Of a stretch of DNA of 64,000 nucleotides, positions 43,636 to 53,930 are shown one piece after another (positions within the stretch are counted from its first letter, which is position 1; every line of letters begins with the position of its first letter). The notes below the pieces were generated by a model that was given only the letters and a program-made list of their open reading frames with translations, was not told the DNA's origin and made no database searches. The position numbers were made by a program, and so were the translations under genes. Origin of the DNA: Paralithodes platypus. Lineage: Eukaryota > Arthropoda > Malacostraca > Decapoda > Lithodidae. Where the stretch lies: contig CM064480.1 of NCBI GenBank assembly GCA_032716605.1, positions 44,242,846-44,306,845 on the forward strand, written 5' to 3'.

Positions 43636-43755
43636 CCCCCCCCACACACACTATTCTATTGGGAGATATAGATGTTGGGGGGGGGGGGGAGGCGCACGCG
43701 GGGGGGGTGGGGGGGGGGGAGGCGCACGCGGGGGGGGGGGGGGGAGGCGCACGCT
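43636..43755 (+). repeat. G-rich tract with three GAGGCGCACGC units
   Basis: G runs of 7-15 interrupted by GAGGCGCACGCG at three places. Such tracts assemble poorly, so copy number and length are uncertain. The following 43756-44080 is GGA/AAG-rich without a gene. Confidence 0.85.
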
Positions 43756-44184
43756 AGGGATGGTGAGGCTGCACTTTGTTGGGATATGATGAGGTTGGTA
43801 GAAGGGAGTGGAGGAAGAGGAGGAGGAGGGAGAATGTGAACAGGAGAGAGGAGGATAATAAAAGGTAGAAGTTGAACAAACAGAAAATTAAAAAGTAAAC
43901 ATTGAGAAGAGGAGGAGGAAGAAGGTGAAGATTGATATGAAGCAGCAATACAATGATGGAGAAAAACAGGAATTATTGGACGTGGCCCGGGATATATAGA
44001 GGAAGAGGAGGAATATTAAGAGGTAGGAGGGGGAATCGATTACAAATGTATATAATGGTAAAGACTAAAGAATACTGAAAGGGTGCAAACATGGGCCCTG
44101 TTTACCATGGTGATTTCTGTTTTGTTCTCTACGAGTCTTCTGATGGTGGTGATGTCCATTTTGGTATATGCCCATGGGTTCATG

Positions 44185-44351
44185 TACACTCGAGGAAATA
44201 ACAATCTTTACACTGGTGAGCTGTATATAATCTTGTGTGAACGGAATGAATCGAGTGAAACATACGTCTGTGAGGTATTATCACAAGATTGTATCCCTTT
44301 TTCCAGAATGTTTAGAGCGCTAGTGTAAAGATTGTTTTTTCCTTGAGTGTA
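44185..44351. mobile_element. Short hairpin MITE with TA target
   Basis: The ends ACACTCGAGGAAATAACAAT and the inverse ATTGTTTTTTCCTTGAGTGT, plus CTTTACACTGG/CTAGTGTAAAG, give arms of about 33 bp. TA at 44185-44186 and 44350-44351 fits a mariner-type target. Confidence 0.75.
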
Positions 44352-44445
44352 TCTCAAGGTGTTGGCTCACGTGTTCAGGGAGATTCCGCACCAAATGTTC
44401 AAACACCATCCTTTCCCTTTCTTTTTATGTGGCTACGGGGTATGT

Positions 44446-44718
44446 GGTACGCTCGGATGCCATAGTGTCTAGCCCACTCATACAAATTCCTGGACTTCAC
44501 CTATTTCTAGTTATGGAAGCATATCTCTGGAAACGAATTTAAGTATATAATTTTCTATACATCAGTTACAAAAATTATATATACTACAGTATTTATTGAA
44601 AAGCAAGTTATAACGAACATTCAATCCGGATAGGCCTAGATATAATTGTATAGAGAAAAACGTAGGGGGACCACGAATTCTCCTGAGTGGGCTAGAAACT
44701 ATGGTATCCGACTGTACC
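44446..44718. mobile_element. MITE with ~50-bp inverted repeats (GGTACRCTCGGATRCCATAG)
   Basis: Left GGTACGCTCGGATGCCATAG and TCTAGCCCACTCATA, right GAGTGGGCTAGA and CTATGGTATCCGACTGTACC. AT-rich interior. A half copy lies at 44917-45062. Confidence 0.85.
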
Positions 44719-44785
44719 TAAGCTGTTCCTTACTACTCCAATTGCCTCATCCAGTTTCCTGTTAAGCGTGATTGCATTTAATTTC

Positions 44786-44911
44786 CTATATGGTCTCCTC
44801 CGTTATCTTGCAGGTCAGTAGTGTGAAAGTTTTTGGGTCTAAGTTGGCAATAAAAGCAGCTACTCGTTCTTTGCCATCAGGGAAGTCAATCTTTATGGCA
44901 GGTTCTACCAT
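44786..44911 (-). CDS. Isolated 41-codon protein-like segment, unidentified
   Basis: Minus strand, ATG at 44909-44911 to TAG at 44786-44788. The text MVEPAIKIDFPDGKERVAAF, then IANLDPKTFTLLTC has globular-protein character unlike the surrounding AT-rich repeats. It sits between two copies of the same MITE, just downstream of the LINE at 45079. It could be a remnant of a retroelement gag or a chance frame. I do not recognise the family. Confidence 0.25.
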   Translation of the reverse strand: MVEPAIKIDFPDGKERVAAFIANLDPKTFTLLTCKITEETI

Positions 44912-44916
44912 CGCTT

Positions 44917-45062
44917 AGTACACTCGGATACCATAGTCTCTAGCCCCCTCATAAGAATTTGTGGACCCCTTATGTTTTTATTTATGCAATAATTATTATT
45001 TGGATTGAGTTTTGGATATAACTTGCTTTTCAAAACATAGTATATATAGTTGTGTAGTTCAT
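44917..45062. mobile_element. Truncated copy of the 44446-44718 MITE
   Basis: TACACTCGGATACCATAGTC and TCTAGCCCCCTCATA repeat the left arm. GATATAACTTGCTTTTCAA is the inverted interior word of the full copy. The right arm is missing. Confidence 0.75.
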
Positions 45063-45078
45063 TTATTGAACATTATAT

Positions 45079-47010
45079 TCATAGATTGGTTTTCAGAGAT
45101 ATACTTCCATAGTTAGGTGTGTGTGTATGTGTTAGGGGTGTGTTGTTTATGGTGAGTTGAGGGATGTATTTGTGTTCTCCTGTCCAGCTTGTGAGCAGGG
45201 TTGCGGTGGATTTGGCTGGGGCTAGATTAAGTCTGTTTGTAGTGCACCAGCCATGTAGTGTGTTGAGATAGGGTTGAAGGAGATCTGTTGCTCTTTTTGG
45301 GTCACGGTGTGTGCATGTGAGTGTTATGTCATCTGCATAGGAGGCTAAGTTTATTTGGGGCGTATTGGGTGTAGTTATATCGTGCCTGTACAGATTGAAG
45401 AGTGCGGGCGATAGGACGGATCCTTGTGGGACTCCGTTTGGAAAGTTTCTGATTTTAGATGACTGACCGGAAAAAAATATGTGTGCACATCTGCCTGCTA
45501 GGAAGTTGGCCAGCCACCTTTTTGTGTTGTTGTGCATGTTTGTGTTGTAGATTTTGTTTGTTAGGTTGTGGCGGGGGATGGCATCGAAGGCTTTACTAAT
45601 GTCGAGTGTGGCTAATAGTGATCTGTGTGGTGGTCTAGCTGAGTTGATGCCATCAAAAGCTCTTTGTGTAAGGTCTGTGAGAAGAGTGTTTGTGGAGTGC
45701 AGTGGCCTAAAGCCATGTTGTGTTGGAGCTAGGGGTAGGTCGGGTGTAATTAGTTGTAATACTAGGCGTTCCATGACTTTGGAGGGGGAGCAAAGGAGTG
45801 TGATGGGGCGGTGCGAGGAGGGTAGCGTGGGGTCTTTGTTGGGTTTGGGGAATGTGGTGATGATACCATGCTTCCAAATGTCTGGTATTGTGTTGTGTGA
45901 ATAACTGTAATTTGATATGTTAGTGAGTGCTTGTATGCCTTGTGGTCCCAGGTGTCTGAGGTGTATGTTGCTTATGTTGTCTAGGCCACAAGCGGGTGAG
46001 TGCTTGAGATTGTTGATGATATGCTCTGTCTGGTGATTGGTGAAGGGTGTATAGTCAGGGTCTGTGGGGAATTGTCTCTTACGTCGGATGACACGTCGAT
46101 CGTCTTTGTGAGGTTTTAGGTGGCTGACATGTGAGAAGTGATTGATGAGAGTGTTTGCTTGTTGTTTACATGAAGGAGTAGAGTCTGTTGTTGTGATATG
46201 CTGTTTAGTGTTTTGTAGAGTTTTTTGGGGTTTGTTTTGTGATCAAGTGTTTGTAGGAAGTTATTCCAATTTAGTTTTTGTTCTTGTATTTTGTTGTTAG
46301 TTTGGGTGTTGAGTGCTTGGATTTGTTGTGTGATGTCTTGTGTGGGGTACTGGGGAGTGTTTCAGTATGTCGCGTTGTCTGATGAGGTTTTGAATTTCTG
46401 GTGTGAAGTTGGGGTTGTGTCTTTTTCTGTTACCTCTTGGAATGTGTTTCTTGTCAGCATTTTGGATAGTTTTATTGAGTATGTGTACAGCATTGTTGAT
46501 GTTAGTGATGGGTGTACTGTTTAGAGTTGTGAAGTGTTGTTCTGTCTCATTTGTGAATGCTTCCCAGTTAGCTCTTTTATAATTGGTGTATGTGTGTTTG
46601 TGGTTAGCTGGGGTGAGTCTGGTGTTGGTGGTGATAATGATCGGGAGGTGGTCAGAGCCTAAGGTTCTGACCACCCTCCAGGATGTTGTGGGGGCGAGTT
46701 CTGGGGAGCAAAAGGTGATGTCTGGAGATGATGGGTTATAGAGGGCTTGGTGAAGAATATGGGTATGTTGATGGATGTCGTTAAGGATGATGAGGTTATC
46801 AGTTTGGTTCTGTAGTACCAGCACTCTGTCTGTGTCGGGGTTGTCGACAAACCAGGCCGACGTCTTGGCGTTGAAGTCACCACCCAGGATGATGTGTGGG
46901 GTGTTTGTGATGTGTTGTAAGTGTGGTCTGTATTTATTTGGTACTGTAGGGGATGTTTGGGGAGGGATGTATGTGTTTATGATGGTTATTTTGGAGTTGT
47001 TGCCAGTGCG
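45079..47010 (-). pseudogene. APE-type LINE: endonuclease and reverse transcriptase
   Basis: Minus strand. From the N-terminus: LNIDGINTKKHELSHFIKQ and ILQETKL (47200-47300), GGGGGLITLVHKE, IRTGNNSKITIINTYIPPQ, HIILGGDFNAKTSAW (catalytic GDFNA), LGSDHLPIIITT (catalytic SDH), then a linker. After breaks near 46297, the RT has IWKHGIITTFPKPNKD-like and RPITLL text, TQHGFRPLHSTNTLL, LLATLDISKAFDAIPRHNL, PNGVPQGSVLSPALF and LASYADDITLTC (catalytic YADD). It stops at 45079 soon after a LKTNL end, with no RNase H, so the C-terminus is truncated. This looks like the I/Jockey group. Only a few lesions separate it from an open gene. Confidence 0.85.
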
Positions 47011-47300
47011 TATTTTAATTGATTGTATTTTCTGTTGTGTTATCATTTGGGGGGAGGAGGAATTTGGTTTGTACACTGGTAACTATGTATGATATTTCTT
47101 TGTGTACCAGGGTGATGAGTCCACCGCCTCCGCCGACAACCCGGTCTTGTCTGATGGTGGTGAAATCATGAAATGTGGGTGTTTTTTGTGTTGTGCGGAG
47201 TTTTGTTTCTTGTAAGATGGCAATGTGTATGTTGTGTTGTTTGATGAAGTGTGAGAGTTCGTGTTTCTTTGTGTTGATGCCATCTATGTTCAATTGGAGA
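47011..47300 (-). pseudogene. APE-type LINE: endonuclease N-terminus
   Basis: Frame 47015-47293 contains the Asn/Glu blocks of the AP endonuclease (NIDGINTKK, QETKL). It leaves the frame used at 46297-47076 near 47040, one small frameshift apart. Confidence 0.8.
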
Positions 47301-47988
47301 ATGTTAATATTATGTGCACGATGTATGTTGGGTGCTGCTGCACGAGGATGGGGTGGGGGTGAGGGAGGGGCTGGGGGTGGGGGGGATGGGTGAGGTGGGG
47401 CTGGGGATTGGGGAGCAGGAGATGGGGGTTGGAATGGATTAGGATGGGGTGTGGTGTGTTGAGTTGAGGATATGGATGGTATGGGAAGGTTAGGTGGGTT
47501 AGGGAGGAGAGGTGGACGGGTTTTGGGGGGGAGAGTGGATGATATGGGAAGGTTAGGTGGGTTGGGGAGGAGAGGTGGACGGGTTTTAGGCGAGGGATTT
47601 GACCGGGAGAGGAACAGGTCCAGGTGTTTGTGTAGTGTTTCTTGGAGGAAAGTGTTGTGCAGGTGAAGTGGGTCCAGTTCCTGCTTGAATTGCAGAGAAC
47701 TGAACCCTTAGTGTGGCGACTCGAAGTGATGGGTTTTGAGCAAGTTGGACATATGTATGTGTAGGTGGGTCATGGGTTGCTCTCAATGTCTCCGGCTAGA
47801 AGAAGTCTTCGAGAAATGACAGCCGGAGAGTCATTTCTCGGTGTAGGAAAAACTGTGTGATGTGTGTGTGTGGTGTGAGAGGTGTGGAAATTCCCGGCGC
47901 GACCGAAGCCGCTCCAAGGACTCCTGTACGAGTAGGCATAATTGCCCGAAATTGCCTTCATTCCCTGCTCATTTTTATGCATAAGCAA
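47301..47988 (-). pseudogene. APE-type LINE: leader with 2A-like motif, zinc-finger-like and Pro-rich regions
   Basis: Minus strand. SRRLLLAGDIESNP (about 47771-47812) is a 2A-like peptide core; the next codon is TGA where the 2A consensus has Gly (GGA), then Pro. In phase beyond it are CPTCSKP, a His and further Cys residues with a W and H (WTHFTC), reading as a PHD/RING-like finger, followed by a long His/Pro/Leu low-complexity stretch (47340-47600) that includes an internal duplication of GGTTAGGTGGGTTRGGGAGG (47488 and 47550). 2A sequences at the N-terminus of LINE proteins are known from trypanosomes and sea urchins. One frame shift lies between this part and the endonuclease. Confidence 0.65.
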
Positions 47989-48363
47989 AAGCCAGAGCGT
48001 AATACAATTATGTATTCGTATACGGTACGGTAATAGCTTTCAAATTACTCCTGAATCATCCCTGTACGACGTCTGCTTTTCTTGTAAGAATCTTGCAAAC
48101 GAAGGGCAAAATTGCTAAAAATTACCAAATCCGATAGGCGAAATCGCTAAAAATTACCAATTATTTTCTGTTTTCGCTATGTGTGACGCTGCACATAAGT
48201 GAGGTGAGCTCTCTCTCACACAAACCTCAGTGTCGTGGCAGGGCCTGTAGGCTCCGGCTGACGTCCATCCGTGCTGCTTGCAAAAGCTGGCCTGACTCAC
48301 AGGCTACAAAATAGCCGGAAAATCGTCTCCGTCATATGAGGGGCCCCGCGGGAATTGGGTTAA
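47890..48363. mobile_element. TTAA-type MITE relative, left end unclear
   Basis: Right end GCGGGAATTGGG with TTAA at 48360-48363. The CCGTCATATGA, TTATGCATAAGC and GAGCGTAATACAATTATGTA words are the inverted form of 18958-19401. The left boundary overlaps the start of the LINE leader, so the first codons of that leader may be MITE-derived. 48364-48599 is unremarkable. Confidence 0.55.
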
Positions 48364-48599
48364 GAAGTGTGGTTGTTTTGATTATTTGATAGGGTCACCA
48401 TAAGGGTAATGGTGTGGCATTTTTTCTATACAGAAGCTTGGCCTTTTTGGTTGGGGCTTCTTAGGAATGTGACCTTTTTCGTTAGCCATGGAGAAACTAC
48501 AGAGGTACAAATTATTATAGGCAACCTCATGTTAAAAATATCTTATATATTTTTGTTTAGTTTTACTTGGCATTCCTCTTCCTCTATGAATCTAGCAAT

Positions 48600-48945
48600 T
48601 TAACCCCCTCAAACTCCTTATGACGCGATGGTGTGGTAATTACCCCGGGCCAAAAAGCTCTAAAAGACGATCGAGGATAACTCAAGCGAGCTTGAAATAC
48701 GCAGGCGTTTCGTTCATGGTCACCCCTTCGGGGATCAAGGTGTCCGGCAATATATACCGGTAGGCTATAGATAAATTCATTTTTGGGCTATTTCTTCCAT
48801 TTTATTTATCCTGTTAAAGTGCTTGATTGATTTTTGTGCTAATGTAGTTAGTATTTGGTGTAATTTTACATATTTCAGCTAAATCTGAAGAGCACATGCA
48901 ATTTATTTGTGCATGTTCAGTAAGTATTGCTGTGGAAAGGGTTAA
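48600..48945. mobile_element. Possible TTAA MITE overlapping an RTE-like 3' tail
   Basis: TTAA at 48600-48603 (then CCCCCTCAAACTCC) and 48942-48945 (preceded by GGAAAGGG). Contains TTTCGTTCATGGTCACCCC, TTCGGGGATCAAGG, which recurs after the LINE at 50343-50375, so a LINE tail is captured or duplicated here. Confidence 0.45.
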
Positions 48946-49115
48946 TGTATTCATCTTTTGGGGTATTTATTCTATGTTTTTATCCTGTTTCTGTGATTGA
49001 TTGAGTTTTGTGCTAATGTAGTTGGTATTTGGTATAATTTTACATATTTTAGATAAATCAGAAGGGTACATGCAATATATTTGGGCATTTTCAGTCAGTA
49101 TTGCTGGGGAAACAG
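48775..49115 (+). repeat. Tandem ~170-bp repeat, two units
   Basis: The block TTCATYTTTKGGG, TTTATCCTGTT, GTGCTAATGTAGTT, GGTRTAATTTTACATATT, CAGTATTGCTG occurs twice. Two more units are at 50400-50675 and 50685-50850, so each RTE-like fragment is preceded by the same block. Confidence 0.75.
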
Positions 49116-49129
49116 TTAACATACAGAAT

Positions 49130-49545
49130 TCATCATAGGAAGGGAAGAGGATGTGTAGCTCAGATCTTTGCCCTGAAATATGTTGTGGAGAAATATCTTG
49201 AAGGGACAAAAGTTGTATGCTGCCTTCATGGACTTGGAGAAGGCCTATGACAGAGTTGATAGAGAAGGTACCGGTATGTAGAAAGTACTTGGAATATACG
49301 GAGCAGATAGCAAGTTGCTGAAAGCAGTGAAAAGCATGTATGAGGGTGCAAAGGTGTCAGTATGTGTTGAGAATGAACAGAGCGAGTTCTTTGATCTGAA
49401 TTTTGGGTTAAAGAAAGGGTGTGTGATGTCCCTGTGGTTGTTCAATATATACTGTACTGTATATGGATGGAGTCATAAAAGAAATGCAAGGATGAGCAGT
49501 GGATGTTGGTGTACCACTAATAAGGGAAGGCAACGAGTGGAATGA
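49130..49545 (+). pseudogene. RTE-like LINE fragment 1 (RT fingers/palm)
   Basis: Plus strand: RKGRGCVAQIFAL-like, a DLEKAYDRVDREG-like segment (in shifted frames), IYGADSKLLKAVKSMYEGAK, VSVCVENEQSEFF, FGLKKGCVMSLWLFNIYC. The same blocks recur at 49536-50310 and 50865-51700. Confidence 0.75.
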
Positions 49546-50400
49546 CAGAGTTGATAGAGAAGGTATGTGGAAAGTACTGAGAATATATGGAGTAGATGGC
49601 AAGTTGCTGAAAGCAGTGAAGAGTATGTATGAGAGTGCAAAGGTATCAGTACGTGTGAAGAATGAACAGAGGGAGTTCTTTGATCTGAATGTTTGGTAAA
49701 GCAAGGGTGTGTGATGTCCCGATGGTTGTTCTATATATACAGTATATGGATGGAGTCATAAAAGAAATACAAGGAAGAGCAGTGGATGTTTGTGTACTGC
49801 TGTTTGCTGACGATATGAATGGGAGTTGCAGGGTCTGGTAAATATGTTTGGAACAGTGTGCGAAAAATGGAATCTGAAGGTAAATGCGGGGAAGAGCAAG
49901 GTTATGTTCTTCGAAAGGGGTGAAGCCACAGAGTGTGAGGAGAAGTTGAACGGTCAGGCTATGGAGATTGTCAGCTCATTTAAGTATCTTGGCAGTGTAC
50001 AGAGTAAAGATGGGAGTATGGATGAAGAAGTGTGGGAGAGGGTGCAACAGGGAAAGAGGGTTGTAGGAATGCTGAAAGCAGTAACATGAAATAGGGTGGT
50101 CAGCATGGAACTGAAGAAGTCCTTGCATGACAGTGTGGTAATCCCGACACTGACTTACGGAAGCGAAGCATGGACGTTGTTGGAGAGATTCAAACCAAGA
50201 GTGAAAGGGATGGAAATGAGTTACTTGAGAAGTGTGTGCAACCGAGAGAGAGGTGGAAGGATGGAGTTAAGAAGTATATGCGTGAAAGCAGTGCTGGATG
50301 GGAGGAGGGGCGTCGACTAACTGGGGACAGAGGTGCATAGTGGTGTTTCGTTCGTGGCCAATCCTTCGGGGATCAAGGCGTCCGTCAATAGATAGATAGA
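49536..50400 (+). pseudogene. RTE-like LINE fragment 2 (palm, thumb, C-terminus, 3' tail)
   Basis: DREGMWKVLRIYGVDGKLLK, YESAKVSVRVKNEQ, a palm region around 49800 with the YADD-equivalent (FADD) broken by a small deletion, LVNMFGTVCEKWNLKVNAG, VSSFKYLGSVQSKDGSMDEE, LTYGSEAWTLL and CVKAVLDGRRGVD. The tail TTTCGTTCGTGGCCAATCC with (ATAG)n at 50387-50402 is the 3' terminus. Confidence 0.8.
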
Positions 50401-50850
50401 TAAATTCATCTTTAGGGCTATTTCTAACATTTTCTTTATCCTGTTAGTGTACTTTATTAAAATTTTTGGTAATGTAGTTGATCTCAAATCCAAAAACTTG
50501 ACAAGTAAAGCATCCCTTAACAGGGTTGCCTGGAACGCCGCCTTTAGGAAAAGAGACTGAAACTGCACATCTGTGTGGAGCACTCAGTCTTAAAATGTTA
50601 TGTACGTATGTATGTATAAATCTGAAGAGCACATGCAATCTATTTAGGCATTTTCAGTCAGTATTGCTGGGTAAAGGGTTAACATATTAATCTTTAGGAG
50701 TATTTCTTCCATTTATTTATCCTGTTAGTGAGTTTTATTGATTTCAGTGCTACTGTAGTGGTATTTGGTGTAATTTTACATATTTTAGATAAATCTGAAG
50801 AGGACATGCAATATAATTGGGCATTTTCAGTCAGTATTGCTGGGGAAACG
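50400..50850 (+). repeat. Further copies of the ~170-bp repeat
   Basis: Units at 50400-50675 (interrupted by about 100 bp of unrelated sequence, 50475-50600) and 50685-50850 match 48775-49115. Confidence 0.7.
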
Positions 50851-50854
50851 GTTA

Positions 50855-51730
50855 GCATACTGTAGTCATCTTAGGAAGGGAAGAGGATGTGTAGCTCAGA
50901 TTTTTGCCCGGAAATGTGTTGTGGAGAAATATCTGGAGAAGCGACAAAAGTTGTATGCTGCATTTATGGAGTTGGAGAAGGCCTATGACACAATTGATAG
51001 AGAAGGTATGTGGAAAGTACCGGTACTGAGAATATACGGAGTAGATGGCAAGTTGCTGAAAGCAATGAAGAACATGTATGAGGGTGCAAAGGTGTCAGTA
51101 TGTGTGGATAATTAACAGAGCGAGTTCTTTAATCTGAATGTTGGGTTAAAGCAAGGGTGTGTGTGATGTCCCCATGGTTGTTCAATATATACCGGTACAG
51201 TATATGGATGGAGTCATGAAAGAAATACAAGGAAGAGCAGCGGATGTTGGTGTACCGCTGATAAGGGAAGGAAACGAGTGGAAGTTGCATCAACAGTACA
51301 GTACCGGTACTACTGTTGCTGACAACACAGTTCTGATGAGCGATAGTGAATGGGAGTTGCAGGGTCAGGTAAATATGTTTGGAACAGTGTGTGAAAAACG
51401 GAATCTGGAGGTAAATGCTAGGAAGAGCAATATTATGGTCTTTGAAAGGTGTGCAACCATAGAGTGTGAAGTGAGGTTGAACGGCTATGAAGAATGTCAG
51501 CTCATTTAAGTATTTGGGCAGTGTGTTGAGTAAAGATGTGAGTAGGCCTATGGATGAAGAAGTGTGGGAGAAAGTGTAACAGGGGAAGAGCGTTGTAGGA
51601 ACTCTGAAAGCAGTAAGAAGAAATAAGGTGGTCAGCATGGAAGTAAAGAAGTCCTTGCATGACAGTGTGGTAATCCCGACATTGACTTATGGGAGGGAAG
51701 CGTGGACGTTTCTGACTGGGATTGATCATT
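50855..51730 (+). pseudogene. RTE-like LINE fragment 3
   Basis: RKGRGCVAQIFARKCVVEKY, KLYAAFMELEKAYDTIDREG, YGVDGKLLKAMKNMYEG, then after shifts MDGVMKEIQGRAADVGVPLI, the palm motif decayed (VADNTVLMSDSEWELQ), MFGTVCEKRNLEVNARKS, a KYLGSVLSKDV-like block and SLHDSVVIPTLTYG. It ends at about 51720 without the C-terminal block of fragment 2. Confidence 0.8.
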
Positions 51731-51769
51731 GATAATCATTGGTTATGCTAGTTGGAAAATTAGTGGGGT

Positions 51770-51986
51770 AGAATGTAGAGTTCGGGTGTACCGCCAGCCT
51801 TGTTTACACTACGCGGAGCGGCGGCGGACGCTGGCCATCATGTTCCCGTCTATTTGACTGCTTTTGGATACAAAACTTGGTTGAGGGGGGTCACCCCCCC
51901 CCCCCCCCGTGACATATGACATCATTATATATATTGCCAGCAGGAGGCAAATAACCGAGAAAAACGCCTTCAAAATAGACGCAAAC
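51770..51986. repeat. Recurring ~200-bp repeat, copy 1 (5' part)
   Basis: GTTCCCGTCTATTTGACTGC, a GAGGGGGGTCACCC run, ATATATTGCCAGCAGGAGGC and CAAAATAGACGC. The other half resumes at 53382 after the Harbinger-like insertion. Confidence 0.7.
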
Positions 51987-52130
51987 TAAAGGCTGGTTCA
52001 CACATAGCCGAGTCGGTGCGCGAGTCCAACACGAGTGATGAAATTTTGCTATTCAGCAATGACTCGTCGATACTCCTCAACACTCGTATAGACTCTTGCT
52101 ACGCTTGTGTATACTCTTTGTTTACTCGAC

Positions 52131-52214
52131 ACACTCGTGGGTACTCGCCACGGGGCCCAAAAATGTTGTGCATGCATGACATTTTTGGGCCCCGTGGCGA
52201 GTACCCACGAGTGT
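52131..52214. repeat. Perfect 36-bp inverted repeat with 12-nt loop
   Basis: The arms 52131-52166 and 52179-52214 are exact reverse complements (ACACTCGTGGGTACTCGCCA... outer part). The loop TGTGCATGCATG is itself nearly palindromic. Confidence 0.95.
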
Positions 52215-52391
52215 GGCCTAAATATGTGTAGACTCGTGTACATACGTGTTAACTCGTGTTTTACTCTGAATAACTCTTCGTTATTCGTGTTGACTCGTGT
52301 AAACCCGTGTAACACTCTTTGGTGATTCGTGCTTTTCGTCATCATTTCGACGTTGACGAAGCAACACGTGTCTACACGCAACACATTTCAC

Positions 52392-52714
52392 GGTCACGGT
52401 GGCCGAGCGCGCTTAGTACTCTGTATTGGGAGCGCTAGCTCTGGTGTCGGGGGTTCAATCCCACGCGCCGGCAGGGGAAGTTCTCTCAAAAACTTTCCCT
52501 GGCCATGAAGGCAAGGTCTGGACGGACCGCCTCGGGGGGCCCACAAAGTCTCCTGCCCACGTCCTACTCCTTCGGGAGTATGTAGGCGCTCTCGTTAGCA
52601 GCCAGGATCAGTCTATTGATCCCTTAGGATAAGATCTAGGTTAAGTTTGTGTATTTTCAGCCCCATTGGCTGCCGGCTTGAAAAAAACCGATTATTATTA
52701 TTATTATTATTTTA
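52392..52714 (+). mobile_element. tRNA-derived SINE
   Basis: GGTGGCCGAGCGCGCTTAG (A box) and GGGGGTTCAATCCC (B box, about 52449) form a Ser/Leu-type tRNA head of about 85 nt, followed by a unique body (CAAGGTCTGGACGG, CTCCTTCGGGAG) and a (TTA)n tail at 52692-52712. Candidate target copies CAACACAT (about 52380) and CAACACGT (about 52715) flank it. Confidence 0.82.
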
Positions 52715-53381
52715 ACAACACGTATGTAACACACATGCAACACGTATCAACAAGAGGAGAAAGCATGAATGTGAGTGCCAAAATTTGGTGCCCCAATGAT
52801 GCCAGAGTTTAGACGATTCAAACACGAGTGAAAACACAAGTAAACCAGAGTAAACACGATCCACTGAGAAAAAAACACGAGTGTAACACGAAAAAGCAAG
52901 TGTCATTTGAAATAACGTTATTTAAAAAATGTAGGACGAATCAACGAGAGTTTACATGTGTTTACACGGATGTAACACGAGTCAACACGTGTGCAACAGA
53001 GATCCAACGAGAGTCAAGGCGTTGTCTTTCGTGTTGATCCGTATAACAATCGTGTTGATCCGTGTAACAATCGCGTTGACTCGTGCTAGACTCGTCCATA
53101 CTCTTTGTTTACGTGCCCTGGAATGTGGCCATTATTTTTCAAATTTTTGACACTCGTGTTGGGTTCGTGTTACACTCGTTTTGACTCTCAGTTACTCGTA
53201 CAGACTCTTGCATGAACACGTGTTGACTTGTATTGACTCGAGTTAACTTGTGTTACACTCTCCTTGACTCGGGAGCAATTGCTACTCGCGGCCGACTCAG
53301 CCTCCAGCGACGGCGATAATCGACGGGTGTGACTCGTGTTGCACTCGCGCACCAACTCGGCTATGTGTGAACCAGCCTTTA

Positions 53382-53930
53382 ACCACGGTGATCGACATAT
53401 GTAAACATGACGGCGGCGGTGTCGGCGTCGGACACTTGCGATAATGTTCCCATCTATTTTGAATGCCATTGGATACAATAATATGTTGAGGGGGGGCTTT
53501 GCCCCCATGATGTGTTGTCATCATCATATATATTGCCAGTAGGGGGCAAACAACCAAAAAAATTGCCGCAAAGCCCTCCCCTCAACATATTATTGTATCC
53601 AATGGCAGTCAAAATAGACGGGAACATGATCGCAAGCGTCCACCGCCGCCGCCGCCGTCATGTTTACATGGTCGATCGCCGCAGTTACTGTAAGTTCGCA
53701 TTTATTTTGAGTTTTTGACGACAATTTTTTTTGGTTAGGCCTATTTGCCCCCTGCTGGCAAATTATATGATGACAATATGTTATGGGGGATATTTGCCCC
53801 CCTCAACATATTTTCGTATCCAACGGCATTCAAAATGGACGGGAACATGGTGGAAAGCTTCCGTCGCCACTCTGCGCAGTCTAAACAATGGTGGAGGTAC
53901 GCCCGAACTCTACATTCTACTCGGCTAGGC
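53382..53930. repeat. Recurring ~200-bp repeat, copies 1 (3' part) to 4, partly inverted
   Basis: GTAAACATGACGGCGGCGG, CAACATATTATTGTATCCAA, GGGGGCAAA and ATAGACGGGAACATG recur in both orientations around 53400, 53560-53690 and 53755-53860, forming an imperfect palindrome centred near 53560. (CCG)n is at 53641-53658. Confidence 0.75.

Larger units (their letters stand above)
51990..53379. mobile_element. Harbinger-like non-autonomous element with CACGAGT-rich interior
   Basis: The inverted ends AGGCTGGTTCACACATAGCC then GAGTCGGTGCGCGAGT match over about 40 bp. TAA flanks both sides (51987-51989, 53380-53382), as expected of the PIF/Harbinger TWA target. The interior contains dozens of ACACGAGT/ACTCGTGT words at 8-25-bp spacing on both strands. 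No transposase. It holds a perfect hairpin and a SINE. Confidence 0.72.

Noticed and set aside
45554..45904. Plus-strand open frame of 116 codons
   Set aside because: Antisense shadow of the minus-strand RT.
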